In this document: positions 36,903 through 45,936 of the stretch, in pieces | Layout: each line of letters begins with the position of its first letter | How positions within the stretch are numbered: position 1 is the first letter of the stretch | Source of the DNA: Maricaulis sp047308265 | GTDB lineage: Bacteria > Pseudomonadota > Alphaproteobacteria > Caulobacterales > Maricaulaceae | Length of the DNA: 64,000 bases | Direction: 5' to 3' | Assembly (NCBI RefSeq): GCF_047308265.1 | Contig: NZ_JBKQWY010000001.1 | Location: forward strand, 62,001 to 126,000 | The notes under the pieces: generated by a model | The model's input: only the letters and a program-made list of their open reading frames with translations | What the model was told of the DNA's origin: nothing | Database searches by the model: none | Translations under genes and position numbers: made by a program

Positions 36903-36936
36903 AAAACCCCGCCGGAGAGCGCTCCGGCGGGGTTTT
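36901..36936 (-). terminator. Terminator of the S9 peptidase gene
   Basis: A fifteen-base-pair stem (36903-36917 with 36922-36936) is flanked by six A on the left and TTTT on the right. It can act on both strands, mainly for the leftward peptidase gene ending at 36959. The core equals the terminator at 35.3 kb. Confidence 0.9.
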
Positions 36937-36958
36937 AGATCTGCGAATGACAGCTGGC

Positions 36959-39400
36959 CTATTCGGCCTCGTCATCCCCCATCGGGTTTTCGATCGGCTT
37001 GACCCAGGTGTCCAGCCATTCGATGGACTCTGCCAGAACATGCAGCACGCTCTCGCGGCCACGATAGCCATGGCTTTCATAGGGCAGCATCACGAGACGG
37101 GCCGTACCGCCATTGCCCTTCACCGCCGCATACATGCGCTCGGACTGCATCGGGAAGGTGCCCGAATTATTGTCCATCTGGCCGTGAATCATCAGCATGG
37201 GCTCATTGATATCGTCCGCATGCATGAACGGGCTCAGCTCGAAATAGACCTCAGGTGCCTGCCAGAAGGTCCGGCGCTCCGACTGGAACCCGAACGGGGT
37301 CAGGGTGCGGTTATAGGCACCGGATCGGGCAATACCGGTCCGGAAGATATCAGATCCGGCCAGGAGGTGAGCGGTCATGAAGGCCCCGTAGGAGTGCCCG
37401 GCAATCGCTGTGCGCTCCCCATCTCCAAAGCCGCGCTCGACAGATACGTCCACGGCAGCCTGGGCCGACATCACCAATTGCTCGATGAACGTGTCGTTCA
37501 CCGTTTCCGGATCATCACCCACGATCGGCATCGTGGCGTTCTCAAGCAAGGCATACCCCTGGGTCACCAGGAAGCGCGGAGATGTGCCCGCCACGCGGGT
37601 GAACTCATACGGCGACCCACTGACCTGACCAGCTGTGGCCGCATTATTGTACTCCAACGGATAACCCCACACGAGCAGCGGCAGCGGACCGTCTTCCGGC
37701 TCGTAACCGGCCGGCAGATAGAGCGTTGCCGACAGCGGTACACCATCCGAGCGTTCATACGTGATCAGTTCGCGGGAAATATCGTTGAGCTGCGGGTGAG
37801 GATTGGCGAACCGGGTGACCTGTTCCACATCACCATCTCGGTGCCAGCGCACATTGGGCGGCGTGGTCGGATCTTCCCAGGAGGTCAGGAAGGAAGACGC
37901 GTCGTCAGACGTCAGGCCGATGACTTCCTCGAAATTCTCACCGCTATTGCGCCAGATTTCCTCGGTTTCCATCGTCTCCAGGTCGAGACGGCGCAGGAAG
38001 GGACGGTCCCCGTCCGGGCTGGCGCCCTCACCGGCGAAATAAATGCCGTTGTCGCGAATCCCGATCACTGACTGGCCATATTCATTGCGGACGGTCAGCG
38101 CGGTTCCCGGATCAGCATAGGCATCTTGCAGGTTCCGCTCTTCAATCAGCCGCGGCTCGGAGCCCGGAGCATCAAAATCGATCATCCAGCGACGAACGAT
38201 GCGTGTGTCCCGGTCATATTCAACGGCCAGACCGTTTTCGCCATCCGTGGTGAACTGGGTACCGTAATAACGATCTTCCATGCGGGCCACTTCCACCGGC
38301 GCACCGTTGAACGGGGCTTCCAGCGCCCAGATACTGTCGCGCTCCTCGGCCTCGGCGCGCGGATCACCGCCATCAAGAGCCTCCGCCCAGACAAGTTGAG
38401 CCGCATGGCTGTCCTGCCAGCCAATGCTGCGACGACCGGTGATGACCCCTCCGATCGGAATACCATCCGCGAGCGGCTGACGCGCAATCTCGGCAACGTC
38501 ATTACCGCGCAGATCCATCACGAAGGTCCGGTCCGGAAAGCGCGACCACGGCACGATATAGGAGAAGGGCTGTTCCATCTCACCGACGAGGATGTAGTCC
38601 CCGCCCGGCGCTACATTGGCGCTATAGTACAGACCCGGTTCGCCGATCTCGCGCACACGACGGCCGTTGACGTCGACAATCGCGAGCTGGCTTGTGGCCA
38701 GCCAGGCAAATAGGTTGGCATCGTGCTCGTCTTTCAGCAGATCCTGATAGGTGCGCACCGGGGCTTCATAGCCATTGGCTTCCTGAATGACCGGACCATT
38801 GGGCACACGCGGGCGCTCGGGCATGGGACCACGATCCTCATCGACCAACTTGACCAGAAGGCCTTCCCCGTTCGGCAGCCATTCATAGGCCGTGAAGATG
38901 GCGTTGACCCCTTCATCCACAACCCGGCGGGCTCGGGCGCGCTCGACATCCACAACCCACAGGCTCAGCGTATCATCGCGGCTCATGACAAAGGCGAAGT
39001 GCGACCCATCAGCCGACCACTGAATGGACGACATGCCCGCATCGTCCGGCAGGTCGATCGCCCGCTCTTCACCGCTTTCCAGATCCAGAAGGCTAAAACC
39101 GACAACAGACCGGGGGCCATGACGGCCATTCGTTGCCGCATCTAAGCGCAGGCCTGCGAGGCGCTCCATGGGGCGAGCCAGCTCGGCAACCGGCGGCAAA
39201 TTCTCTCGATGCATCAGCAAAAGCGTGTCGCGTGCCGGGGACAGGGATGTCCAGGGTGATGGGGCCGCGTCGACGATATCGACAATGTCCTGCGGGGGCA
39301 GCCGATAACTGTCCTGGGCCAAGGCCGGGGCCAACGCAAGGCTTGCCAGCGCCGTTACGGCCAGGGCCGATCGGGCCACTGTTGTGAGTGTGGTTTTCAT
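36959..39400 (-). CDS. Exported S9 (prolyl oligopeptidase) family peptidase
   Basis: The 813-residue protein has a signal peptide (VTALASLALAPALAQDSYRL, cleavage after ALA), a beta-propeller region (about 40-560) and a C-terminal alpha/beta-hydrolase domain with GHSYGAFMTAHLLA as the nucleophile elbow (serine near residue 675), HGQMDNNSG for the aspartate and ESHGYRG for the histidine. It resembles periplasmic glutamyl/acylaminoacyl peptidases that degrade imported peptides. The gene stands alone with its own terminator. Confidence 0.92.
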   Translation of the reverse strand: MKTTLTTVARSALAVTALASLALAPALAQDSYRLPPQDIVDIVDAAPSPWTSLSPARDTLLLMHRENLPPVAELARPMERLAGLRLDAATNGRHGPRSVVGFSLLDLESGEERAIDLPDDAGMSSIQWSADGSHFAFVMSRDDTLSLWVVDVERARARRVVDEGVNAIFTAYEWLPNGEGLLVKLVDEDRGPMPERPRVPNGPVIQEANGYEAPVRTYQDLLKDEHDANLFAWLATSQLAIVDVNGRRVREIGEPGLYYSANVAPGGDYILVGEMEQPFSYIVPWSRFPDRTFVMDLRGNDVAEIARQPLADGIPIGGVITGRRSIGWQDSHAAQLVWAEALDGGDPRAEAEERDSIWALEAPFNGAPVEVARMEDRYYGTQFTTDGENGLAVEYDRDTRIVRRWMIDFDAPGSEPRLIEERNLQDAYADPGTALTVRNEYGQSVIGIRDNGIYFAGEGASPDGDRPFLRRLDLETMETEEIWRNSGENFEEVIGLTSDDASSFLTSWEDPTTPPNVRWHRDGDVEQVTRFANPHPQLNDISRELITYERSDGVPLSATLYLPAGYEPEDGPLPLLVWGYPLEYNNAATAGQVSGSPYEFTRVAGTSPRFLVTQGYALLENATMPIVGDDPETVNDTFIEQLVMSAQAAVDVSVERGFGDGERTAIAGHSYGAFMTAHLLAGSDIFRTGIARSGAYNRTLTPFGFQSERRTFWQAPEVYFELSPFMHADDINEPMLMIHGQMDNNSGTFPMQSERMYAAVKGNGGTARLVMLPYESHGYRGRESVLHVLAESIEWLDTWVKPIENPMGDDEAE

Positions 39401-39479
39401 GATGATCTCCCTCTGAACCTGTTTTCAGGTCTGGGGAAATCATAACGCGTTGAAGCGCCGAGAAAACCACACCACAAAC

Positions 39480-39499
39480 GTTACTATGTTACATTACAT
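39480..39499 (-). promoter_or_regulatory. AT-rich TTAC repeat upstream of the S9 peptidase gene
   Basis: GTTAC occurs at 39480 and 39488 and TTAC again at 39494, an eight- then six-base rhythm inside an AT-rich patch, about 80-100 bases upstream of the peptidase start. It may be an operator or promoter; the evidence is repetition only. Confidence 0.25.
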
Positions 39500-39522
39500 C
39501 CACCTTAGGTGAGGCTGGTTGT

Positions 39523-40716
39523 CTAGCGATGCCATTTGAGACCCATCACGGGCCGCAATGGCGCGATCCGCTTGACCAACTCGAAACCCAGGACACACCC
39601 GCCCAGTGTCGCAATCACCAGAATGACAAACTCCACCCACACATTCAGCCCCAGCGGCGCGATCCAGAACCCGGTCACCACCGTGATCGTCTGGTGTAGG
39701 ATGTAGAACGGAAAAATGGCCTCGGAGAGATAGCGACGAACGGGCCCGTCATGATTGAGATAGCGGCGCGCCAGACCCAGAAGTGCGAGAATAATGCTCC
39801 AGGTGTAGACTACGCGGGCAAGACGGGCCGCCCACAGCCAGATCTCGTGTGAGGCCGTCACCTCCCAGTCCTGGTAGGACAGCAACAGAAAGCCAAACAG
39901 GATAAGGGTCACTGAAACGGCCAGCCAGCGCGCCCGGTCCACCAGCTCCCACAGAGCCTCCCGTTTGGCGATCAGATAGCCCCAGAACACGAAGCCGAAC
40001 GAGATCGCATGATTAGCCCAGTCGTTGAACAGGTCATGCGTTGTGTCAAACCGGTTGCTGAGCGTGAAACGGATCACAAACAACGGAATCGTGGGCAATA
40101 AAAGGATCAGGACAGGGCCCATGCGCGAGCGGCGGGCCCAGGCTGTCATCTCACTCATCCACCGATAATCAACCAGCCAGCGCAACACCGGAATGAGCGG
40201 TGCCAAAAGCAGGCAATAGACGAACAGGTAGACCACATACCATAGATGATTCCATGTGGGCGTGTGAACCGAATAGGGACCATCCCATGTGCCGGCATAA
40301 CCCAGATAGAACTCGACGAAACCGCTGGAAACTTCACCGGACTGAACCAGTTCGGAGTAGGTCTGCGGCGCAACGATCACATACATACCGAATAAAATGA
40401 CCGGGAAAAGGCGCCAGACACGGTCGACGGCGAAGCGTCCCGACCCCAGCTTGTCCGACAGATACCGGATCGCGATTCCGGAAATGAAAAACAGAAGCGG
40501 CAGGCGCCACGGGCTGGACAGCCACATGATGGGTTCCATCGCCGTATTGGCGGACGTGGACTTGGCGTGCCACCCCTCCGTGTTGAAGAACATGCCGATA
40601 TGATAAAAAATCAGAAGGCCAAATGCGCCGATACGCAACCAGTCGATATCATACCGACGGCGTGATGAGGCGTTTCCCGCGGGCGTGGACGGTTCGGCCG
40701 GGGTGGTAGAGGACAT
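39523..40716 (-). CDS. Acyltransferase 3 family membrane protein
   Basis: From the ATG at 40716 (GGAGA five bases upstream) the product has 397 residues and about ten membrane helices. RRRYDIDWLRIGAFGLLIFYH near the N-terminus carries the family Arg-His pattern, and WRLPLLFFISGIAIRY follows. Such proteins O-acylate glycans, lipids or other surface compounds at the inner membrane. It is divergent from a membrane-bound LytTR regulator, which may control it. The acceptor is unknown. Confidence 0.88.
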   Translation of the reverse strand: MSSTTPAEPSTPAGNASSRRRYDIDWLRIGAFGLLIFYHIGMFFNTEGWHAKSTSANTAMEPIMWLSSPWRLPLLFFISGIAIRYLSDKLGSGRFAVDRVWRLFPVILFGMYVIVAPQTYSELVQSGEVSSGFVEFYLGYAGTWDGPYSVHTPTWNHLWYVVYLFVYCLLLAPLIPVLRWLVDYRWMSEMTAWARRSRMGPVLILLLPTIPLFVIRFTLSNRFDTTHDLFNDWANHAISFGFVFWGYLIAKREALWELVDRARWLAVSVTLILFGFLLLSYQDWEVTASHEIWLWAARLARVVYTWSIILALLGLARRYLNHDGPVRRYLSEAIFPFYILHQTITVVTGFWIAPLGLNVWVEFVILVIATLGGCVLGFELVKRIAPLRPVMGLKWHR

Positions 40717-40853
40717 GACGATCTCCAGAACTCGATACAGCTCTGGTTTCCGCACCTCACCCGAATCTGACCATAGGCCTGGGGCCGACGGTCGAGATTT
40801 GCCGTAAAATTCCGAAACCAGGGGACAAGCGGCGGGAGGCGGGGACGAAATTC

Positions 40854-40882
40854 TGCAATCATCCTGCCCCGATCTTGCAATC
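40854..40882 (+). promoter_or_regulatory. Direct repeat in front of the LytTR gene (possible autoregulatory operator)
   Basis: TGCAATC occurs at 40854-40860 and 40876-40882, 22 bases apart start to start, 27 bases before the LytTR start codon in the divergent promoter region. LytTR-type DNA-binding domains bind short direct repeats about two helical turns apart, so the spacing fits; the binding itself is inferred. Confidence 0.45.
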
Positions 40883-40908
40883 TCTCGCCACGTGATCGAA
40901 ACAGAGAT

Positions 40909-41781
40909 ATGTCTCGACCCTGGTTTTTCCTCTCCGATCTGACCCCGCTGGGTGCCGACCAAAAGGCGGAATGGCAGGCCTGGCGACTGGCTGTCCTGAT
41001 TGCCTGGGGCACGCTCGTTCTCGCCTTGATCGTCAACGCCACATCCATCCAGCTGGAGGACGCCCGCTCGGGCGGTCCGACGGCGGCGCTCTACCCCTGG
41101 ATTCTGGAAGGCTCGAGTGTGGTCATCACGATGGCCCTCGTTCCCCTCATCATGCGGTTCGGACTATGGGCACCGTTGGAAAGCGGTCGCTGGTTGAGCG
41201 CCCTGCCCTGGCATATCGGCGGATTGCTGACCTACAACATCCTGCATGTCATCGGCATGGTCGCCCTGCGCAAACTGGCTTGGTGGGCCTGGTATGACGG
41301 CCCCTATGTCTTCTTCGGTCATGTGTGGCTGGAACTGGTCTATGAGCTGCGCAAGGATGCCTTCACCTACATGCTGCACCAGCTCATACTGATCGGCACC
41401 CTGGCTCTCGCCCGATCGCGACTGGAACTCGCCGCGGCCCGCGACACCGCCCGTGAGGGTCAACGCCTCACACTCAAGTCAGGCGGCCGGGTCATCCGGG
41501 TCGAGGCCGCCTTGTTCTCCCACGCTCAGGCCCGGGGCAATTATGTCGAAATCCATTTCACCACGGGCCAGCACCTCGTCCGCATGACGCTCGCCCAGTT
41601 GGCAGATCAACTGGCGGAGGCCCGCATTCCGGCTGTGCGGTGTCACCGGTCCTGGCTGGTCCATACGGGGCGGATCCGCGAGATCCTGCCGACCGGAGAG
41701 GGCGATGCCCGGGTGCGCCTCGACGATGACGTGGAGATCCCCGCCAGCCGCCGTTATCGCGAGCGATTGCAAGCGGCCTGA
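40909..41781 (+). CDS. Membrane-bound LytTR family transcriptional regulator
   Basis: The 290-residue protein has four membrane helices (residues about 20-165) and a C-terminal LytTR DNA-binding domain (about 190-285): VIRVEAALFSHAQARGNYVE, then VRMTLAQLADQL and PAVRCHRSWLVHTGRIRE. No response-regulator receiver domain is present, so the membrane part is the likely sensor. It is divergent from the acyltransferase gene and may regulate both genes. The signal is unknown. Confidence 0.9.
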   Translation: MSRPWFFLSDLTPLGADQKAEWQAWRLAVLIAWGTLVLALIVNATSIQLEDARSGGPTAALYPWILEGSSVVITMALVPLIMRFGLWAPLESGRWLSALPWHIGGLLTYNILHVIGMVALRKLAWWAWYDGPYVFFGHVWLELVYELRKDAFTYMLHQLILIGTLALARSRLELAAARDTAREGQRLTLKSGGRVIRVEAALFSHAQARGNYVEIHFTTGQHLVRMTLAQLADQLAEARIPAVRCHRSWLVHTGRIREILPTGEGDARVRLDDDVEIPASRRYRERLQAA

Positions 41782-41800
41782 TAACAGCCCGCCCCCAAAG

Positions 41801-41834
41801 AAAAACCCCCGCCGGCCCAGGCCCGCGGGGGTTT
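41801..41834. terminator. Bidirectional terminator between the LytTR gene and pnp
   Basis: Ten-base-pair arms (41803-41812 and 41825-41834), AT-rich at the base and GC-rich above, enclose a 12-base loop. Runs of A on the left and TTT on the right suit the convergent LytTR and pnp genes. Confidence 0.8.
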
Positions 41835-41857
41835 CAATTCGATCATCGGATCGAGGA

Positions 41858-43996
41858 TCAGGCTTCGTCAGCCGCGTCCTCTTCCTTGGTGATCTCGGTA
41901 CCGGTTTCCTGGTCGACAATCTTCATCGACAGGCGAACCTTGCCGCGATCATCAAAGCCGAGAAGCTTGACGTAAACTTCCTGGCCTTCAGAGACGACGT
42001 CAGACGGGTGCTTCACACGCTCATTCTTCAGCTGCGAGACGTGCACAAGACCGTCACGCGGACCGAAGAAGTTCACAAAGGCACCGAAGTCCATGATCTT
42101 GACGACCTTGCCCTTGTAGATCTGGCCTTCTTCCGGCTCTGCCGTCAGACCATGGATCCAGCTGCGTGCGGCTTCGATCGACGCGGCATCAGAGGAGGCA
42201 ATCTTAATGATGCCCTCGTCATTGATGTCGACTTTCGCACCAGTGGTTTCGACGATCTCGCGGATCACCTTGCCGCCGGAGCCGATCACGTCACGGATCT
42301 TGTCGGTCGGGATCTGCATGGTCTCGATGCGCGGTGCATAGGCACCCAGCTCAGTCCGGGAGGTGTCGAGCGCCTTGCCCATCTCATCGAGAATGTGCAG
42401 ACGACCGCCCTTGGCCTGGTCGAGAGCCGTTTCCATGATGTCCTTGGTGATACCGGCAATCTTGATGTCCATCTGAAGGGAAGTCACACCCTCGGACGTA
42501 CCGGCCACCTTGAAGTCCATGTCACCGAGATGGTCTTCATCACCCAGAATGTCGGACAGAACTGCCACGCCTTCCGGGTCCTTGATGAGACCCATGGCGA
42601 TACCGGACACCGGACGCACGATCGGCACACCGGCATCCATCATGGCGAGAGACGAACCACACACCGTCGCCATGGACGAGGAACCGTTGGACTCGGTGAT
42701 CTCGGAGACCAGGCGAATGGTGTACGGGAAGTCTTCATGCGCCGGCAGGACAGCCTTCACTGCGCGCCAGGCCAGCTTGCCGTGACCGATCTCGCGGCGA
42801 CCCGGAGCCAGGCGGAAGCTGGTTTCACCCACGGAATACGGCGGGAAGTTATAGTGGAGCAGGAAGCGCTCCTTGTACGTCCCGGTCAGATCGTCGATGA
42901 ACTGCTCGTCTTCACCCGTACCCAGCGTTGCCACGACCATGGCCTGGGTTTCACCACGCGTGAACAGGGCAGAACCGTGCGTACGCGGCAGGATGGAGGC
43001 TTCGGACACGATCGGACGGACCTGGTCGAGATCACGGCCATCGATACGCTTGCCGGTCTTGATGATGCCACCGCGAACCACGGAGGCCTCAACAGATTTC
43101 AGCACGTCCTTGAGTACGACTTCGCCAATACCGTCCGGGTTTTCCTCGGTCTGCAGGAGGGCCGCCATGGCCTTGTCCTTGGCAGCGCCGACAGCGGCAT
43201 ACCGCTCGGTCTTCTCGGAGATGGTGTAGGCTTGGGCGATATCATCACCGACGAGATCGCGAACCTGGGCTTCCTCGGCAGAGTGATCCACCGGCTGGAA
43301 TTCCCACGGCTCTTTGGCCGCTTTTTCCGCCAGACGGATAATCGCTTCAATCACCGGCTGGAAAGCCTCCTGGCCAGCCATGACGGCGCCCAGCATGATC
43401 TCTTCAGACAGTTCTTTCGCTTCTGATTCCACCATCATGACAGCATCGGTCGTCCCGGCCACCACGAGGTCCAGAGCACTGTCGTCCATCTCGTCGACCG
43501 GCGGGTTGATGACGTATTCGCCATCGACATAACCCACGCGCGCCGCACCGATCGGACCCATGAAAGGCAGACCGGACAGACACAGAGCGGCGGAGGCGGC
43601 AACCATGCCGACTACATCCGGATCGTTTTCCATGTCGTGAGACAGGACGGTGATCATCACCTGGACTTCGTTTTTGAAGCCTTTGACGAACAGCGGGCGG
43701 ATCGGACGGTCGATCAGGCGAGACGTCAGCGTCTCTTTTTCCGTCGGACGGCCTTCCCGCTTAAAATAACCGCCAGGAATTTTCCCGGCGGCAAAGTATT
43801 TCTCTTGATAGTTGACGGTCAGCGGGAAGAAGTCCGCGCCCTCTTTTACCGCCTTCACACCGACGGCAGTGGCGAGAACCGTGGTCTCGCCATAGGACAC
43901 GACGACCGCGCCGTCAGCTTGCCGGGCGACCCGCCCGGTTTCGAATGTGAGTGGGCGACCCGCCCACTCAATCGTTTCTGTTTGGATATCGAACAT
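41858..43996 (-). CDS. pnp: Polyribonucleotide nucleotidyltransferase (PNPase)
   Basis: The 712-residue enzyme has two RNase PH-like domains (ETGRVARQADGAVVVSYGET at the N-terminus; RTHGSALFTRGETQAM in the second), a KH domain (IRDVIGSGGKVIREI, near residue 565) and a C-terminal S1 domain (GKVVKIMDFGAFVNF). It degrades RNA 3' to 5' with phosphate and works with RNase E. rpsO lies 29 bases upstream, the usual pairing. Confidence 0.98.
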   Translation of the reverse strand: MFDIQTETIEWAGRPLTFETGRVARQADGAVVVSYGETTVLATAVGVKAVKEGADFFPLTVNYQEKYFAAGKIPGGYFKREGRPTEKETLTSRLIDRPIRPLFVKGFKNEVQVMITVLSHDMENDPDVVGMVAASAALCLSGLPFMGPIGAARVGYVDGEYVINPPVDEMDDSALDLVVAGTTDAVMMVESEAKELSEEIMLGAVMAGQEAFQPVIEAIIRLAEKAAKEPWEFQPVDHSAEEAQVRDLVGDDIAQAYTISEKTERYAAVGAAKDKAMAALLQTEENPDGIGEVVLKDVLKSVEASVVRGGIIKTGKRIDGRDLDQVRPIVSEASILPRTHGSALFTRGETQAMVVATLGTGEDEQFIDDLTGTYKERFLLHYNFPPYSVGETSFRLAPGRREIGHGKLAWRAVKAVLPAHEDFPYTIRLVSEITESNGSSSMATVCGSSLAMMDAGVPIVRPVSGIAMGLIKDPEGVAVLSDILGDEDHLGDMDFKVAGTSEGVTSLQMDIKIAGITKDIMETALDQAKGGRLHILDEMGKALDTSRTELGAYAPRIETMQIPTDKIRDVIGSGGKVIREIVETTGAKVDINDEGIIKIASSDAASIEAARSWIHGLTAEPEEGQIYKGKVVKIMDFGAFVNFFGPRDGLVHVSQLKNERVKHPSDVVSEGQEVYVKLLGFDDRGKVRLSMKIVDQETGTEITKEEDAADEA

Positions 43997-44025
43997 ATCG
44001 TCTTTCGTACGGATAGCGTCGCGTG

Positions 44026-44295
44026 TTAGCGGCGCAGGCCAAGCTTCTCGATGATCGCTTTATAGCGAGCCTCGTCTTTATTCTTCACATAATCGAGAAG
44101 ACGGCGGCGCTGGGAAACCATTTTCAGAAGGCCGCGACGCGAATGGTTGTCCTTCTTGTGGCTTTTGAAATGCTCGGTGAGGTTCACAATACGCTCAGTG
44201 AGAATAGCGATTTGAACTTCCGGCGAGCCAGTATCGCCCGTACCACGGGCATGTTCAGCGATGAGAGCTTCTTTGCGCTCTTGCGTGATCGACAT
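44026..44295 (-). CDS. rpsO: 30S ribosomal protein S15
   Basis: The 89-residue protein matches S15 over its length: GTGDTGSPEVQIAILTERI, then HKKDNHSRRGLLKMVSQRRR and LLDYVKNKDEARYKAIIEKL. It binds 16S rRNA early in assembly and often represses its own mRNA. AGGAGAC lies just before the ATG. Confidence 0.99.
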   Translation of the reverse strand: MSITQERKEALIAEHARGTGDTGSPEVQIAILTERIVNLTEHFKSHKKDNHSRRGLLKMVSQRRRLLDYVKNKDEARYKAIIEKLGLRR

Positions 44296-44326
44296 CGGAG
44301 TCTCCTACAGTCTTTAGGCGGCCCGC

Positions 44327-45283
44327 CTACGGGGCCAGATTAAATACGCGCGAAGGCTGGAACTTTCCCGCTTTCGCATCGCCCAAGGCCACTGCGACCC
44401 CATCGCACTCGGCAAGCGCCAAAAAAGTACAGTCCTTGCCGGCCACCTGACGGGGTCGACGCTGTTCTTTCAGCTCTTGCGCTTGACGCGGGAGCAGGAC
44501 GATTGAGCGTCCTTGCTTCAACTGGAAGGCTTCGTCCTCGGAGACGGCCAGCGCCGGGATGTCGTCCAGCGCGGTCTGAACCGGGAGCAGAGCTTCCGAA
44601 GCGGCGTCCTTATGGGCCATTTCTTTCAAGGCGTCCAGTTTTATTGATTCCACCTCGGCATAGGGGCCGACCTGGACTCGCCGCAGGGCCGCAACATGGC
44701 CTTCTGTTTGAAGTTCAAAGGCCAGATCACGCGCAAGGGCGCGCACATAGGCGCCCTTCCCGCACTGCATTTCAAATACGGCGAGGTCGTCTTGCGGGCA
44801 GTCGAGTAGAACCAGGCGTTCGATGCGCACCATGCGCGGTTCCAGCTCCACGGTCTCTCCGTCCCGCGCCAGATCATAGGCCCGCTCGCCATCCACCTTG
44901 ATGGCAGAGAAGGCGGGCGGAACCTGTTCAATATCGCCGATGAAACGGTCGAGAACAGCCTCGATCGCGGCACGCTCGGGCAGATTGTCAGACCGGGCCA
45001 CAATCTTGCCTTCCGTGTCGAGCGTATCGGTGCGCTCGCCCCATTTCACCGTAAACCGGTACAACTTGGTTCCGTCCATGGTGAAGGGCACAGTCTTCGT
45101 GGCCTCTCCCAGGGCTATCGGCAAAATCCCGGTTGCCAGAGGATCGAGCGTCCCCGCATGTCCGGCCTTCTTGGCATCAAAAACCCGGCGCACTGCGGAA
45201 ACAGCCTGTGTGGAGGTCATGTCGAGCGGTTTATCGAGGATGACCCAGCCATGCACGTCCTGGCCCTTGCGACGACGCCCCAT
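44327..45283 (-). CDS. truB: tRNA pseudouridine(55) synthase TruB
   Basis: The 318-residue protein contains GHAGTLDPLATGILPIALGE with the catalytic aspartate (near residue 41), then GEATKTVPF and the C-terminal PUA-like part. It makes pseudouridine 55 in the T loop of tRNAs. Its ATG shares a base with the rbfA stop (TAATG), so the two are translationally coupled. Confidence 0.96.
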   Translation of the reverse strand: MGRRRKGQDVHGWVILDKPLDMTSTQAVSAVRRVFDAKKAGHAGTLDPLATGILPIALGEATKTVPFTMDGTKLYRFTVKWGERTDTLDTEGKIVARSDNLPERAAIEAVLDRFIGDIEQVPPAFSAIKVDGERAYDLARDGETVELEPRMVRIERLVLLDCPQDDLAVFEMQCGKGAYVRALARDLAFELQTEGHVAALRRVQVGPYAEVESIKLDALKEMAHKDAASEALLPVQTALDDIPALAVSEDEAFQLKQGRSIVLLPRQAQELKEQRRPRQVAGKDCTFLALAECDGVAVALGDAKAGKFQPSRVFNLAP

Positions 45284-45702
45284 TACCAGCTCTCCCCGCC
45301 ATCCTCGTCATCATCGAGATCCTGCTGCACTTCCGGTCGCGAGAGCAGGGCATCGATATGCGTCGCCGTGTCATACCGGTCATCGCGGTGGAACCGCAGT
45401 TCCGGGGTGAATTTCATGTCGATCTGATGTCCCAGGCGTCCACGCAGAAAGCCCGCACACCGGTTGAGACCGGCCGCCAGCCGATCTCCATCACCCTCGC
45501 CCATCGGTGCGATATAGACTTTGGCCGAGCGCAGATCCGGACTTGGACGCACTTCGGTGACCGTCACCAATTGGCCTGTCAGATCAGGATCACGGAATTC
45601 CTCGCGCGCGATAATGTCGGACAAGGCGTGACGGATGAGTTCGCCCGCGCGCAATTGGCGCTGGGTCGGGCCTTTCGGGCCCTGGTTATGACGACGTGCC
45701 AT
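45283..45702 (-). CDS. rbfA: 30S ribosome-binding factor RbfA
   Basis: The 139-residue protein has the RbfA KH-like fold pattern: RQLRAGELIRHALSDIIARE, then DPDLTGQLVTVTEVRPSPDL and an FLRGRLGHQIDMKFTPELRF segment. It assists late 16S maturation and cold adaptation. The ATG at 45702 has AGGGA upstream; a longer frame starts at 45726. It heads the rbfA-truB-rpsO-pnp cluster, with infB placed elsewhere. Confidence 0.94.
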   Translation of the reverse strand: MARRHNQGPKGPTQRQLRAGELIRHALSDIIAREEFRDPDLTGQLVTVTEVRPSPDLRSAKVYIAPMGEGDGDRLAAGLNRCAGFLRGRLGHQIDMKFTPELRFHRDDRYDTATHIDALLSRPEVQQDLDDDEDGGESW

Positions 45703-45936
45703 GGAAATCCCTGGTGTTCTGGACACCGTTTAAAATCATCAAGCAGGGTGCCGGCGGAGTTGGACCGCCCGGTACCGGCGAAGCGCGGGCTTTTACGCGA
45801 CCCGTCGCTCAAACGCAAGACATGTCGATACAGAGAGTTTTCGAATTCTTGATCGAATAGGCACAGAATCAAAAGGATTGAAATCTCTTCCTCCTGTCGG
45901 CAAACAGCGGGAATCATGTTTCTGACAGGAGTGTGC

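Noticed and set aside
36887..38071. 394-codon open frame on the plus strand
   Set aside because: Antisense to the S9 peptidase; its first residues are the tail of the HxlR remnant and the terminator.
41705..43426. 573-codon open frame on the plus strand
   Set aside because: It overlaps the LytTR end and runs antisense to pnp, whose protein is unmistakable; no ribosome site or family.
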